Source of the DNA: Blastopirellula marina DSM 3645
Lineage (GTDB): Bacteria > Planctomycetota > Planctomycetia > Pirellulales > Pirellulaceae
NCBI RefSeq assembly: GCF_000153105.1
Contig: NZ_CH672376.1
Location: 1,775,952-1,839,951, forward strand
Direction: 5' to 3'
DNA: 64,000 bases
Of this stretch, positions 19,460-29,055 are shown piece after piece. The notes below the pieces were generated by a model. The model worked only from the letters and a program-made list of their open reading frames with translations, was not told the DNA's origin and ran no database searches. Made by a program: the position numbers and the translations under genes. Positions within the stretch are counted from its first letter, which is position 1; the number at the start of each line of letters is the position of its first letter.

Positions 19460-21610
19460 ATGGAAAGTCAAAACGCGTCCGACTCTCGGGAGAGAGTTCT
19501 TGGTTTGGCTTTGCTGCTGACCATCGTCACCTGCATCGCGTATGGCAATAGCTACTCGGGCGGTTACGTCCTGGACGACGCGCGATATTTAGAACTGGAT
19601 CAAGCGCCCGACTTGGCTAATCTGCGGAGTCGACTCGGCGCGGTCGCCGCCGGTCGCGTTCGCTCGGTCGGCAATCTTTCCTTCACGCTCAACTATTTGC
19701 TGATCGGCGGCGGTCCGCAGGCGTTTCATGTCGGAAATTTTCTCGTTCATTTGGCGACAGCGCTTGTCTTGTTCGACCTGGTGCGACGGTTGCTTGCGGC
19801 GCCCTGCTTTCAAGAACGGTACGCGGCTGTCGCAGCCAAATTGGCGTTTGTGGTCGCTATGCTATGGGCCGTTCATCCGCTGGGGACGATGGGAGTTACT
19901 TATCTGATTCAGCGCTATGAATCGCAAGCGGCCCTCTTTTATCTGTTGACGCTCTACTGCATCGTACGAAGTTGTTTGGCGAACGATTGGCGATGGGCTG
20001 CGGCCGCGATTGCAATGTGCGGTCTGGCCGTCGGCACCAAGGAAGTCGCCGTGTCGGCGCCGCTGTTGGCGATTGCGCTGGACCGAGCGATCTTCGCAGC
20101 GGGTTGGCGCGAGCTGTTGCGAAAACGGGGTTGGGCTTACGTGGGCATGGTGATCGTCACCGCGTATGTGACGGTGAAGCTTCAGCCCGCATTTGAGGAA
20201 GGCACGACGCTCCATACATCGGTCTCTGGCGCGGATCAGGTTACGCGGTGGGAGTACCTTTGCACCGAGTCGCAGGTCATCACGTATTACATCCGCTTGG
20301 CCTTGTTTCCGTATCCGCTGTGCTTTGACTACGAGTGGCCGATTGCTCGTCAGTTTTCCGACTATTTCGCAACCGGGCTGTTTGTTGTCGGGCTATTGAT
20401 CGCGACCGCTTACGCGCTCTGGCGTTGGCCGCCGATCGGCGTCGTGGGATTGTTGTTCTTTTGCGTCTTGGCGCCATCGTCCAGTTTTGTGCCGATCGCC
20501 GATCCGGCGTTTGAATATCGCATGTATTTGCCGTTGGCCTGTATCGTGCTGTTGTGCGTCATCGGCGGATACGAACTTTGGCTTCGCTCGTCCGACGCCG
20601 CACAGCAGTCGCTACGCTATCTGCCGATCGTGCTGACGGCGAGCGTTGTGATCTTATTTGTGGGGATGACTCTCCAGCGCAACCGGGTTTATCGTTCGGC
20701 CGAAAGCGTCTGGCGAAGCGTCGTTGAGCTGCGTCCAGATCATGTTCGCGCCCATCATAACCTCGCGAAGATCCTGAAAGACGACGGCCGGACCGCCGCA
20801 GCGATCACAATCTTGGAAAACTCACGAGCGCGAATCGCCGTGAGCGGCGGATCGACGGCGGCGATAGATATCGAACTAGGCGAAATTGCCGCACGCACGG
20901 GGGATTTTCGGGAAGCGCAACAGCGCTTTCAAAACGCGATTGACGAATTGGCGGAACGGAAGTCTCGGAACAGTGAGACGCTCCGGCTTGACGCTGAAGC
21001 GCACATCGGGCTGGGCGCTTTGTGGCAACAGCAAGGGAAACACGCCGGCGCCGCCGCAGCGCTGATCGCGGCGACGCAACTGCGTCCTGATCGCTATCCT
21101 CAGGCACACGGCATGGCCGGCGTTTCTCTGCGTGAGTTGGGGAAACTGGATGACGCCGAGCAGCAGTTGGGCAAAGCGGTGTCGCTGACAGGGCCGTCGC
21201 AGCCTTGGCGGCGCGAGTTGGGGATTGTTTATTTTCAGCAGGGTCGGCTGCGCGAAGCCGCCGATGCGTTTGAGGATTGGCGGAAGCAGTCGCCGGACGA
21301 TCTCGAAATTACGCTGCGTCTGGCCTGGCTGCGCGCGGCGGCGGCGTCAGACGAAGTACGTAATCTGGCCGAAGCGAAGCAACTGACCGAGTCGTTAATC
21401 GCGCGCCTTGGTCCGCAATTGCTGCTGCTGGACTTGGCCGCGACCATTCTGGCCGCCGAAGGGAAATACGCCGAAGCGGCGCAGCTTTGCGAAAAGGCGA
21501 TCGCACTGCAACGGCAGCAGGGGGGCGATCTTCTGTCGATGGAAACTCGGCTGCAGTTGTTTCGGAGTCAGCGCCCGTTTCAATCGGCTCAGCCGGACGA
21601 GCTTTACTAA
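19460..21610 (+). CDS. polytopic membrane protein with C-terminal TPR repeats
   Basis: A 716-residue protein. Residues ~15-430 hold about ten membrane helices with a luminal loop 'YVLDDARYLE' after the first helix, a layout like GT-C glycosyltransferases and the eukaryotic TMTC O-mannosyltransferases. Residues ~440-700 are TPR units ('RAHHNLAKILKDDGRTAAAI', 'AHIGLGALWQQQGKHAGAAA'). It follows the GT2 and DUF2304 genes by 33 bases, so I infer that it uses the polyprenyl-phosphate sugar made by the GT2 to glycosylate a periplasmic target. The ATG at 19460 has AAGGGA upstream. The catalytic acidic pair is suggested by 'DDAR' but not proved. Confidence 0.75.
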   Translation: MESQNASDSRERVLGLALLLTIVTCIAYGNSYSGGYVLDDARYLELDQAPDLANLRSRLGAVAAGRVRSVGNLSFTLNYLLIGGGPQAFHVGNFLVHLATALVLFDLVRRLLAAPCFQERYAAVAAKLAFVVAMLWAVHPLGTMGVTYLIQRYESQAALFYLLTLYCIVRSCLANDWRWAAAAIAMCGLAVGTKEVAVSAPLLAIALDRAIFAAGWRELLRKRGWAYVGMVIVTAYVTVKLQPAFEEGTTLHTSVSGADQVTRWEYLCTESQVITYYIRLALFPYPLCFDYEWPIARQFSDYFATGLFVVGLLIATAYALWRWPPIGVVGLLFFCVLAPSSSFVPIADPAFEYRMYLPLACIVLLCVIGGYELWLRSSDAAQQSLRYLPIVLTASVVILFVGMTLQRNRVYRSAESVWRSVVELRPDHVRAHHNLAKILKDDGRTAAAITILENSRARIAVSGGSTAAIDIELGEIAARTGDFREAQQRFQNAIDELAERKSRNSETLRLDAEAHIGLGALWQQQGKHAGAAAALIAATQLRPDRYPQAHGMAGVSLRELGKLDDAEQQLGKAVSLTGPSQPWRRELGIVYFQQGRLREAADAFEDWRKQSPDDLEITLRLAWLRAAAASDEVRNLAEAKQLTESLIARLGPQLLLLDLAATILAAEGKYAEAAQLCEKAIALQRQQGGDLLSMETRLQLFRSQRPFQSAQPDELY

Positions 21611-21875
21611 CAGTGGCGCTATAGCACTTTTGAGGGTTTGCGACGCAAAGTTAACGCAATCAAAATTGCTTCTCTGACCGGGGACGCGAACTGTAATGAT
21701 TCAACGAATCTTTTCGCCGGATTCGCGCAAGATTCGATGAATCGCAACAGAATATGTCGACGTGAGAATTGGAGTCGACTACGATCGGCTCGTTAAGTGA
21801 ATTACGCGAATTACTCGCCGCATTCGCTTCCCGATCGTTGTTCCTCCCCCTTATCTTTGATCGGAGTTGACATCT

Positions 21876-24827
21876 ATGTCCCCTCACCAACTTGTGTCGC
21901 TTTGGCGACGCATTTCGGGAAGTGCTGCGCACGCAAAGCGCCGCCGAACCGAACGTTTTATTCCCCAAATTGATTTTCTGGAACGTCGCGAAGTCATGGA
22001 TGGCGATCCAGCTGCGACTCTCTTTCCGGCCCCCATTGCGGACCCGGATGATCCGTTTGTCGTTGACGGCAGCGCAGGCGTACAGAGACTTGGCTATACC
22101 GGCGACTCAATCACGGTTCTCGAAAATGGGGATTATGTCGCCGTCTGGATCGATAGCGCCACGCCGGGCGAATATTCGGTTTACTTACAGCGCTATTCCG
22201 GCGTTCAGGCCGGCGACCCATTGAATCCCGCGCGTACCGATGTGGGCGTTCTCGAGGGACCGCGAGTCTTGTTGACGACCAGCCCGAATCAGATTGATAC
22301 GGTTCAGGTCGTCAGCAACGCTGCAGGACAAATGGTCGTTGGTTGGCGAGAGATCGACGGAACGCAGTCGCCGTTTCGGATGCAGCGAATCGACGCCGAC
22401 GGAACCCTGGTCGGCGGTCAGGTTATCGTCGGTTATCAGCAAGCGAATGAGCCGACTTTCGCGATCAATGACTCTGGACAAATGGTCGCCGTTTGGAGTC
22501 AAAACAGCGTCGTGAGCGGCGTCGCTTTCGATGATTTCTACTTTGACGAAACGACGACAACCGGTTCGACCTTCCTCGTGCGAACGGATCAAGCGTCGGC
22601 GTCTGGGCACGAAGTTGCCATCGACAATAGCGGACGCTTTATCGTCGCGTGGTCGGCCGCGAGTTCCGCTCAAATCCGCTATCGTCGCTTTGATATCACA
22701 GCGGGCGGCGTGGTCGCAGTCGATGCGATTGAGGTTGCGATCACCAACCCGGATCTGTATAGCACCGTGCGCTATGATTCGCCGGACGTGTCGGTCAACG
22801 AAGCAGGCGAAGTCGCGTTCGCGTATACGCGGCGAATTCCTTCGGCCGGCAAAAACGCGACTGGATTCAGACCGGCGTACGACAATAAAGAAGAAATTGT
22901 CGTGCAGGTATTTTCCGGCTTCGGTTCGGCGACGCTGACGCCTGCTTCGGGTAATGCGGCGGTTACGCCGACGCTTCCTAGTTTCGCCAACGAGATCATG
23001 GTCACGGGAACCGACCAAAATGGCGTTACCGGTCGTCAGCGTTTCGCACGCATCGACATCGACGAAAATGGCAACTTTGCGGTCGGCTATCAGGAACTGC
23101 TGAATAGCGATGTCCTGGCCAGTTATTATCTGGTGCAGTACGCCAAGCAGGTTGAAAACGGCAGCTGGGTAGGTTTCCAGAAAGCGGCGACCGACATCAT
23201 TGGACAGACCGATCTTTACAACGGCTCGGCTGCGGTTGAATTGAGCTTGTCGATGAATAGCCGCGGTGACATCGTCACCCTGTTTACTTCGGGAACGGAA
23301 ACGGTCAACGGAGACGAAGTCGATATCTTTGCGCGGCGGTTTGGGTTCCAATTGCCGCAGGTCCCTGATACGCCGGTCGATCCGCCGATCGATCCACCCA
23401 CAGTGGTCTTTACGCCGGAACAAGTCGTCGGCTATGGCGGCAGCGGGCAAGATCAAACGCCGGATGGTTTGGCTGTCTCGGAAGATGGCGCTACGCTGAC
23501 GCTGACCGGCAATACGTGGAAGCAAGTGCTCGGCTCATTTGTGATCACGGAGCATACGATTCTCGAGTTTGATTTTGATCTATTGAGCGAAGGAGAGATC
23601 CACGCGATCGGCTTTGATGTTGATGATGATATTGCTCCCGGCATGACGTTCCGCATCGCCGGAACGCAAGATTGGGGAATCGACGTGACCTCGCTACGCG
23701 TCGAGGGGACCAACAAGGTTCGGATTCCGGTCGGTCAGTTCTACACGAGCACCGCCGAAAACCCGTTTACGCGGATTGTGCTGATCAACGATGACGACGT
23801 CGACGCTTCGGCTCAGTCCTCGTTCTCTAACATTCGTCTGTTTGAGGAAGTGCCGACCGCGACGGTCAACATCGGCGGATCGGATGTCACGGCGGACGTT
23901 TCCTCTTACGGCACGAGCCAAGATCACGCGATCAATCAGGTGACGATCGATAGCGAGACCAATTCGATCACGATCGAAGGAAACTCTTGGAAGAAGATCG
24001 ACCTGCCGGAAGATATCGTGATCACGGCGAACACGATTTTGCAGTTTGAATTTGACGCCGAGACGCTCGGCGAAATTCATGCGATCGGCTTCGCCAACGA
24101 TGCGTCGAATATTGCTCCCAGTCAAACGTTCCGCGTCGCCGGCTCGCAAAACTGGGGAATCAATGCGACTAACATTGATCGGTTGCTGGTCGATCATGAC
24201 AACGACCCGGCTACGGCTGACGTCTTCCAGATTCCGGTGGGGCAATACTTCACCGGATCATTTGACTTCTTGACGATCGTCAACGACGACGATCTGTCCG
24301 ATGCGGTCAAAGCGACCTTCAGCAACATCAAGATCTTTGATGCGACCTATACGCCCACGGTGACGATCAACGGTGTGGCGGCTTCCGTCGAGCTTATGAG
24401 CTTCGGCGGCGGTCAGGACACTGCGCCTAGCATCGTCGGGATCGACGGCGATACGATCCGGATCGAAGGAAACGGCTGGAAGGCGCTGGCGCTGGACGGC
24501 GGCGTGACGATCACGTCGACGACCGTGTTGACCTTTACCTTCGAGAGCGATTCGATCGGCGAAATCCATGGGATTGGATTCGCGACTGACGCGACTTTGG
24601 GAACAGCGGATCCCAGTCGCAGTTTTCAGACCGCTGGTTCGCAAAACTGGGGGTTGAACGCCAAGTCAGACGCTTCGCCGTATATCTCGATCGTCGGCAA
24701 TACCTGGACGATTGAGATCGGCAAGTTTTTCACCGGCAACTTTGATTACTTGACGTTGATCTGTGATGACGACGCAGATGGTTACGCCGTCAGTCAGTTT
24801 TCCAACATTACGATTTCCAATAGCTAA
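21876..24827 (+). CDS. large secreted protein with three C-terminal beta repeats
   Basis: 983 residues. The N-terminus is basic and holds 'FIPQIDFLERREVMDGDPA', the L-E-x-R signature seen at the start of many large exported planctomycete proteins. Residues ~60-480 contain repeated 'G.mVvgWr', 'mvAVWsq' and 'rfIVAWsa' strands, like a beta-propeller. After a proline linker ('PDTPVDPPIDPPT') come three ~140-residue repeats, each with G-x-G/GGGQD, a 'GNTWK/GNSWKK/GNGWK' turn, 'EIHAIGF' or 'EIHGIGF', 'GTQDWG/GSQNWG', and 'SFSNI/TFSNI/QFSNI' at the end. The repeat resembles modules attached to marine polysaccharide-degrading enzymes, so carbohydrate binding is a guess. No catalytic domain is seen. 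Start: ATG after GGAG. Confidence 0.8.
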   Translation: MSPHQLVSLWRRISGSAAHAKRRRTERFIPQIDFLERREVMDGDPAATLFPAPIADPDDPFVVDGSAGVQRLGYTGDSITVLENGDYVAVWIDSATPGEYSVYLQRYSGVQAGDPLNPARTDVGVLEGPRVLLTTSPNQIDTVQVVSNAAGQMVVGWREIDGTQSPFRMQRIDADGTLVGGQVIVGYQQANEPTFAINDSGQMVAVWSQNSVVSGVAFDDFYFDETTTTGSTFLVRTDQASASGHEVAIDNSGRFIVAWSAASSAQIRYRRFDITAGGVVAVDAIEVAITNPDLYSTVRYDSPDVSVNEAGEVAFAYTRRIPSAGKNATGFRPAYDNKEEIVVQVFSGFGSATLTPASGNAAVTPTLPSFANEIMVTGTDQNGVTGRQRFARIDIDENGNFAVGYQELLNSDVLASYYLVQYAKQVENGSWVGFQKAATDIIGQTDLYNGSAAVELSLSMNSRGDIVTLFTSGTETVNGDEVDIFARRFGFQLPQVPDTPVDPPIDPPTVVFTPEQVVGYGGSGQDQTPDGLAVSEDGATLTLTGNTWKQVLGSFVITEHTILEFDFDLLSEGEIHAIGFDVDDDIAPGMTFRIAGTQDWGIDVTSLRVEGTNKVRIPVGQFYTSTAENPFTRIVLINDDDVDASAQSSFSNIRLFEEVPTATVNIGGSDVTADVSSYGTSQDHAINQVTIDSETNSITIEGNSWKKIDLPEDIVITANTILQFEFDAETLGEIHAIGFANDASNIAPSQTFRVAGSQNWGINATNIDRLLVDHDNDPATADVFQIPVGQYFTGSFDFLTIVNDDDLSDAVKATFSNIKIFDATYTPTVTINGVAASVELMSFGGGQDTAPSIVGIDGDTIRIEGNGWKALALDGGVTITSTTVLTFTFESDSIGEIHGIGFATDATLGTADPSRSFQTAGSQNWGLNAKSDASPYISIVGNTWTIEIGKFFTGNFDYLTLICDDDADGYAVSQFSNITISNS

Positions 24828-24855
24828 CCGGTTGGAGATTCTTTCAGTTTCTACC

Positions 24856-24891
24856 GCGGGCGGCTCGTTCTGTGAGCCGTCCGCTTTTTTT
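24856..24891 (+). terminator. intrinsic terminator of the large secreted protein gene
   Basis: An 11-bp stem (24856-24866 with 24874-24884, one G-U) is followed by seven T at 24885-24891, 29 bases past the stop codon. Confidence 0.85.
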
Positions 24892-24997
24892 CTGCGCCGC
24901 CGTCTGGCAAAATCAAACCGAGCACGGAAGCGCCGCAACGTCGCGCTCCGATCCACAGACTCGTTTCTTGTTCTCGCCCTGCCCAAAGGATCTGTCG

Positions 24998-25660
24998 ATG
25001 CCCGATCAGCACCAGCAAACGAATCAATCGTTTTACGACCGCATTAGCGGCGCCTACGATTTCATCGCCGATTCTAGCGAGCACAAGGCCCGCGAGATGG
25101 GACAGAGCGGTCTGGGGTTAAAGCCTGGCGATCGGGTGTTAGAAATCGGTTTCGGCACCGGCAACTCGATGATCGACTTGGCGAAGTTGGTCGGACCGAC
25201 CGGCAAAGTGATCGGCGTCGATATCTCGCCTGGCATGCAAAAGGTGGCCGAGAAGAAGATCGCCAAAACCGATCTCGGCGATCAGATCGAACTGCATATC
25301 GGCGACGCGCGGAATCTGGACTTTCCGCCCAACAGCTTTGATGCGGCCTTTATGAGCTTTACGCTGGAGTTATTCGACGAGTCTGATATTCCGTCGGTGC
25401 TGGGCGAGATTTTAAAAGCGCTAAAGCCCGGCGGCAAGATCGGCGTCGTTTCGATGGCGACCGTCAAAACCGGCGACAAATCGAGCGCCCTCGAAAAGAC
25501 CTATATCTGGATGCACCAGCACTTTCCTCATATCGTCGATTGTCAGCCCATTGATGTGGTGACGCTTGTCGCCGCCGCCGGATTCACGATCGAAAAAGAA
25601 CTGGATATGGAGATCTGGTCCATGCCGGTCCGAGCCGCGATCGGCGTTAAGCCGGAGTAG
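24998..25660 (+). CDS. class I SAM-dependent methyltransferase (UbiE-like)
   Basis: A 220-residue methyltransferase with the Rossmann motif I 'VLEIGFGTGNSMIDLAKLVG', 'VIGVDISPGMQKVA' (acidic residue binding the SAM ribose), 'IGDARNLDFPPNSFDAAFMSF' and 'LKPGGKIGVVSMA'. The family includes UbiE/MenG and many small-molecule methyltransferases; the acceptor cannot be read here. The ATG follows AAAGGA by 8 bases. It stands alone between a terminator and a convergent rhodanese gene. Confidence 0.88.
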   Translation: MPDQHQQTNQSFYDRISGAYDFIADSSEHKAREMGQSGLGLKPGDRVLEIGFGTGNSMIDLAKLVGPTGKVIGVDISPGMQKVAEKKIAKTDLGDQIELHIGDARNLDFPPNSFDAAFMSFTLELFDESDIPSVLGEILKALKPGGKIGVVSMATVKTGDKSSALEKTYIWMHQHFPHIVDCQPIDVVTLVAAAGFTIEKELDMEIWSMPVRAAIGVKPE

Positions 25661-25681
25661 AGAAACCGCTGAGAGCGCATC

Positions 25682-25716
25682 AAAAAAAAGCGACGGCGAG
25701 TGGTTCTCGCCGCCGC
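25682..25716 (-). terminator. intrinsic terminator of the rhodanese gene
   Basis: An 11-bp stem (25690-25700 with 25706-25716, one G-U) is followed in the minus direction by eight T. It may also slow plus-strand readthrough from the methyltransferase gene. Confidence 0.8.
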
Positions 25717-25748
25717 TTCGCCTCTTGATATTTATTCGCAAGCCGATG

Positions 25749-26081
25749 TTAGGCGTGGGCCAGTTCGTGGCCTGACTGCTTCCACGACTTGGCGCCTCCT
25801 TCGTAATCGCTGACATTAGTAAAGCCCTGCGATTCGAGTTCCTTCGCCGCTTTGGTCGACGAGGGGCAGTCTTCACTGGCGCAGTAAACCACAATCGGTT
25901 GACTCTTTCCGCCGACCGCTTGTTCCACCTTTTCGGCGAAATCGTCTTGGTCGCGCGGAATGTTAATCGAATCGGGGATATGCGTCTCGGCGAAACTCTC
26001 GGCTGGTAACGTATTGATCAACGTTATCGCTTCGCCGCGCTCTTTCAGATTTTGCAGTTCAGCGGTTGAAATCGCTTTCAT
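25749..26081 (-). CDS. single-domain rhodanese-like protein
   Basis: A 110-residue rhodanese fold. The catalytic cysteine sits in 'IVVYCASEDCPSS', with 'HIPDSINIP' and the C-terminal 'EGGAKSWKQSGHEL' typical of the family. Single-domain rhodaneses carry persulfide sulfur to acceptors. A second cysteine five residues after the active one is unusual and could form a disulfide. It lies 73 bases after the stress-protein-like gene on the same strand and may be co-transcribed. Confidence 0.9.
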   Translation of the reverse strand: MKAISTAELQNLKERGEAITLINTLPAESFAETHIPDSINIPRDQDDFAEKVEQAVGGKSQPIVVYCASEDCPSSTKAAKELESQGFTNVSDYEGGAKSWKQSGHELAHA

Positions 26082-26154
26082 CGCTCGTCTCCTTTCATAC
26101 CGTGTTTCCCGGCACTTGCTTTAATCCTCGGCGTCGCATGGCGCTCGTCGCGAT

Positions 26155-26673
26155 TCACGAGATCGCCGCGTGTTCTTCCCACGCGATCTTCTCGTGATCT
26201 TCTTCGCCTGACTTCGAGCTCGTCTTCGTAAAGAGCGAGCGAACCATTCCTTGGACGCCGCGGGAATGATGTTTCCAATATTCGGCCTCATGCACGTCGA
26301 CCCGAATTAGCGCCAAGTTCGGCGTTTCTACTCCATCCGGGAACCAATCGTTCAGGTGGTCGTTCCAAAGCGCTTCGATCCGTTTTTGATCTTTCACCAC
26401 TTCTGCGCGACCCGAAAGAGAGACAAAGTCGTCATGCGTCGGCGAACCATAGCAAACATTGACCTGCGGATTGGCGGTCAACTCGGCGACCTTCGGATCA
26501 TCGGCGACAGTGACAAACCAAATATCGCCATCAAATTTGTGACCCGCTGTGCACATCGGACGACTACGTAGATGTCCGGCGCCGTCCGCGGTCACAAGCA
26601 TCGCATGCCGAATGTCATCAATCAAACCGCGCAGCGTATCAATCACTTGTTGTCGTTCATTCTTGTTAGTCAT
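26155..26673 (-). CDS. pyridoxamine-phosphate-oxidase-like general stress protein
   Basis: A 172-residue split-barrel flavin-binding protein of the general stress protein 26 type. Seen: 'DDIRHAMLVTADGAGHLRSRPM' (FMN-binding strand pair), 'IWFVTVADDPKVAEL' and 'VNVCYGSPTHDDFVSLSGRAEVV'. Members bind FMN, FAD or F420-like cofactors; the substrate is open. The C-terminal 25 residues are charged and specific. The ATG at 26673 has AAGGAG 7 bases upstream; an in-frame ATG 21 bases earlier is less likely. Confidence 0.85.
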   Translation of the reverse strand: MTNKNERQQVIDTLRGLIDDIRHAMLVTADGAGHLRSRPMCTAGHKFDGDIWFVTVADDPKVAELTANPQVNVCYGSPTHDDFVSLSGRAEVVKDQKRIEALWNDHLNDWFPDGVETPNLALIRVDVHEAEYWKHHSRGVQGMVRSLFTKTSSKSGEEDHEKIAWEEHAAIS

Positions 26674-26968
26674 GGCGAACTCCTTTTTGTACAAATAAAT
26701 GCTAAGTCAAAGATCAGCAGCCAACGGCTGCTTATGACTCTGTAGGCGTATAGGGTGTCGGAAGCAGGTAGCGAAGAGACTAAGCCGCAATGCGCGTGCC
26801 GATTCCGATTATGGCAGTCCAGACCCTTAGTAAAGCAGCATCCCGCACGATCGGTCGGCTATTTTTGGCGGCATCGCATCCGCATTGAACGCCGCGCAAC
26901 CAGGCGCCGTCCGCAGATTGCTACAATGGCACGCAAAATCGATCCCAGGGCGAAATAGGCGAAAAGTA

Positions 26969-27292
26969 ATGCAAATCACAGACCTCTTGGTCGACCTGCC
27001 GGCGAACCTGCCCAATGAATTGGTCGCGACGCTCTTGCAAACCGAGCGGCTACGGATCGAGCGGATCGTTTCGCACGCGCACGCTTCGCCGCCCAACTTT
27101 TGGTACGACCAAGACGAGCATGAATGGGTTTTGCTATTAGCCGGCGCCGCACGACTCGAAATCAAAGGAGCAGCGAGCCCGCTGGAGCTTCGCCCGGGCC
27201 AGGCCATCCTGCTACCGGCCCATCAGCAACATCGCGTCGCCTGGACGACGCCTGACGAGCCGACCGTTTGGTTGGCGATCTTTTATCGTTGA
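26969..27292 (+). CDS. small cupin-domain protein
   Basis: A 107-residue single cupin. Motif 1 is degenerate ('YDQDEHEWVLLLAGAARLEIKG', with E and H but not the full H-x-H), and motif 2 reads 'LRPGQAILLPAHQQHRVAW' with the closing histidine. It has the pattern of the cupins that NCBI often calls phosphoribosylaminoimidazole carboxylase-like or phosphomannose-isomerase-like, without known role. ATG at 26969 chosen because homologues start just before 'DLPANLP'; the frame stays open 84 bases upstream. Confidence 0.75.
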   Translation: MQITDLLVDLPANLPNELVATLLQTERLRIERIVSHAHASPPNFWYDQDEHEWVLLLAGAARLEIKGAASPLELRPGQAILLPAHQQHRVAWTTPDEPTVWLAIFYR

Positions 27293-27332
27293 GCAGGCCA
27301 GCCAAGCTGTTGACGGCCGCAAGAATCTCCGG

Positions 27333-27866
27333 CTATTTCACCCGGTCGTGTGAACTGTTCGAGTCGGCGAGTTCAATCGGCGATTCTAACGAGTAGTGGG
27401 GAGACCCGTAAAAATAGTGAACTCCATTCCACTCAATCACCGGTAGCCGAACGTAGCCGTTGTGGATGTCGAAGCCGGGTCCTTTTTTCTTGCTCGTTTC
27501 CCGCGTGGTGATGTTGAGCCAATAGAGCGGCTGCGGCACGATCGTTGAATTTTCGTGTTCCTCTGGCGTCTCGATCACGTCGATCGAGCGAATCTCGCCG
27601 TTGGTGGAGTTGTCGATCAGCGACCAATGGATCGCTTTGCGCGTCATCCGTCGTGCTGGATCGCCTCCTTCGTACGGATCCTCCAATTCGGGCCGAACTT
27701 CGTCGATCCAGGCAATCATCCGGTAGACGTTTTCCTGATCGCCAGACGCATGCGCAGCGCGATAGGCGGCGATGAATTCAGCTTGCGACTGCGGACCAGA
27801 AGACCCGCATCCAAGCGCCAAGACCCAGGAAAGAACCAGGATTCCGAGCACGCCATTGTGATTCAC
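27333..27866 (-). CDS. putative lipoprotein of unknown function
   Basis: A 177-residue exported protein. The GTG at 27866 follows GGGAGGG and begins a short signal peptide ending in the lipobox 'LALGCGSSG', so it is probably a lipoprotein. The mature part is hydrophilic with a helical N-terminal section ('FIAAYRAAHASGDQENVYRMI') and a beta-rich end ('YWLNITTRE', 'GVHYFYGSPHYSL'). I recognise no named domain. It converges on the cupin gene with 40 bases between. Confidence 0.65.
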   Translation of the reverse strand: MNHNGVLGILVLSWVLALGCGSSGPQSQAEFIAAYRAAHASGDQENVYRMIAWIDEVRPELEDPYEGGDPARRMTRKAIHWSLIDNSTNGEIRSIDVIETPEEHENSTIVPQPLYWLNITTRETSKKKGPGFDIHNGYVRLPVIEWNGVHYFYGSPHYSLESPIELADSNSSHDRVK

Positions 27867-28392
27867 AGGCAAGACCCTCCCAAAAGAGCAGGGGCAATGT
27901 TTCTCTACTATTGGACCGTCCGGATATGAAGTTTTGCCGATATCGGCATGAGAATCGAAACAGGAAAGCTTTTCAGCAAACCTATTTGCAAACAAATCTC
28001 CTCGCGGGTCCCGTCAATAAGGATGAGAGAAGCCTAGGTAGGCAGACGCGCGTCGCCAGTGCGATGCAAGAGAAAAGCAAGTCGCAGAGTCGGGGATTGA
28101 GCCTGAACGAAGGTTACGCGACTGACGGCCTAAGAATCAAACGCACAGTGCGGGACAGGTATTTTACATGCCGTCATTGCCGCCGGTAAAACAGGAATGC
28201 AGCGTGATGAGGCGGGGAAATCTTTGTCTGACATCCTGTTCGCTAGGTAGAGAAATCACGTCACCATAAAATTGACTCGATTGGCGTTTCGCTTTTTCCA
28301 TGAATTGCGTTGCAGGTTTGATTAGAGTAAACCTAGGTGCGATGCGGTATCGCGCAAACGACCGGGGGCTATCTAAAGTGTTTCGTACTGCA
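27867..28392. other. intergenic region upstream of the first NarL-type regulator
   Basis: 526 bases. No gene with a credible start and family pattern; it should contain the promoters of the divergent lipoprotein gene and the regulator gene. In-frame alternative starts of the regulator (ATG 28342, GTG 28378) fall in its last part. Confidence 0.4.
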
Positions 28393-29055
28393 ATGGCCAC
28401 CACGTTAAGTGTTGCGAAGATTTTAATCGTTGACGATCACCCGCTTGTTCGCGAAGGCCTGACGATCCTTTTGAACGCGCATTGCGATCTGGAAGTTTGC
28501 GGCGAAGCGAGCGATGAAAGCGGCGCATTCGCGCTATTTCGGGAGCAAAAACCTGATTTAACGATCGTGGACGTTTCGCTCGCCAGCGGGCAAGGGATCA
28601 ATTTGATCAAGCAGATTCTTGCGTGTGATCCCCAGGCGAAGACGCTCGTTGTCTCCGGCTATGACGAGTCGCTGTACGCGGAACGCTCGTTGCGCGCCGG
28701 TGCGTGCGGCTATCTAAATAAGCAGGAGTTGATCGACAAGATAATTGATATGGTTCGAGCAATTCTCGAAGGAAAGCGTTTTCCGCTGTGGGGAGCGACC
28801 GATTGGCAATTTCCTCCATCTGACGGCGTAATTCCTTCGATTCCGTCTGACCCGATAAATCGACTCACCAATCGCGAGCGTGAAATTTTCACGATGATCG
28901 GTCACGGCCAAACTTCGGCCGAAATCGCGAGCCAATTGAATTTGAGCGTGCACACGGTCGATACGCATCGGGAACGACTCTGCCGTAAAATTTCGGCAAA
29001 GTCAAGCGCCGAATTGATCCGACGAGCAATGCAATGGGTGCTGGAAGATCATTGA
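28393..29055 (+). CDS. NarL/LuxR-family response regulator 1
   Basis: A 220-residue two-domain regulator. Receiver: acidic pair in 'ILIVDDHPLVREGL', phospho-acceptor D60 in 'LTIVDVSL', K110 in 'GACGYLNKQE'. Output: a C-terminal LuxR helix-turn-helix, 'LTNREREIFTMIGHGQTSAEIA' to 'LNLSVHTVDTHRERL'. Two paralogues lie at 29459 and 31679 and a soluble histidine kinase at 30147 on the other strand, so the four form a local signalling group. The start is uncertain: no clear ribosome-binding site precedes 28393, but it gives the same N-terminal length as the paralogues. Confidence 0.88.
   Translation: MATTLSVAKILIVDDHPLVREGLTILLNAHCDLEVCGEASDESGAFALFREQKPDLTIVDVSLASGQGINLIKQILACDPQAKTLVVSGYDESLYAERSLRAGACGYLNKQELIDKIIDMVRAILEGKRFPLWGATDWQFPPSDGVIPSIPSDPINRLTNREREIFTMIGHGQTSAEIASQLNLSVHTVDTHRERLCRKISAKSSAELIRRAMQWVLEDH

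Noticed and set aside
22185..23525. 446-residue minus-strand frame opposite the large secreted protein
   Set aside because: Arg/Asp-rich shadow frame typical of antisense reading in GC-rich DNA; the plus-strand gene has signal, repeats and terminator.
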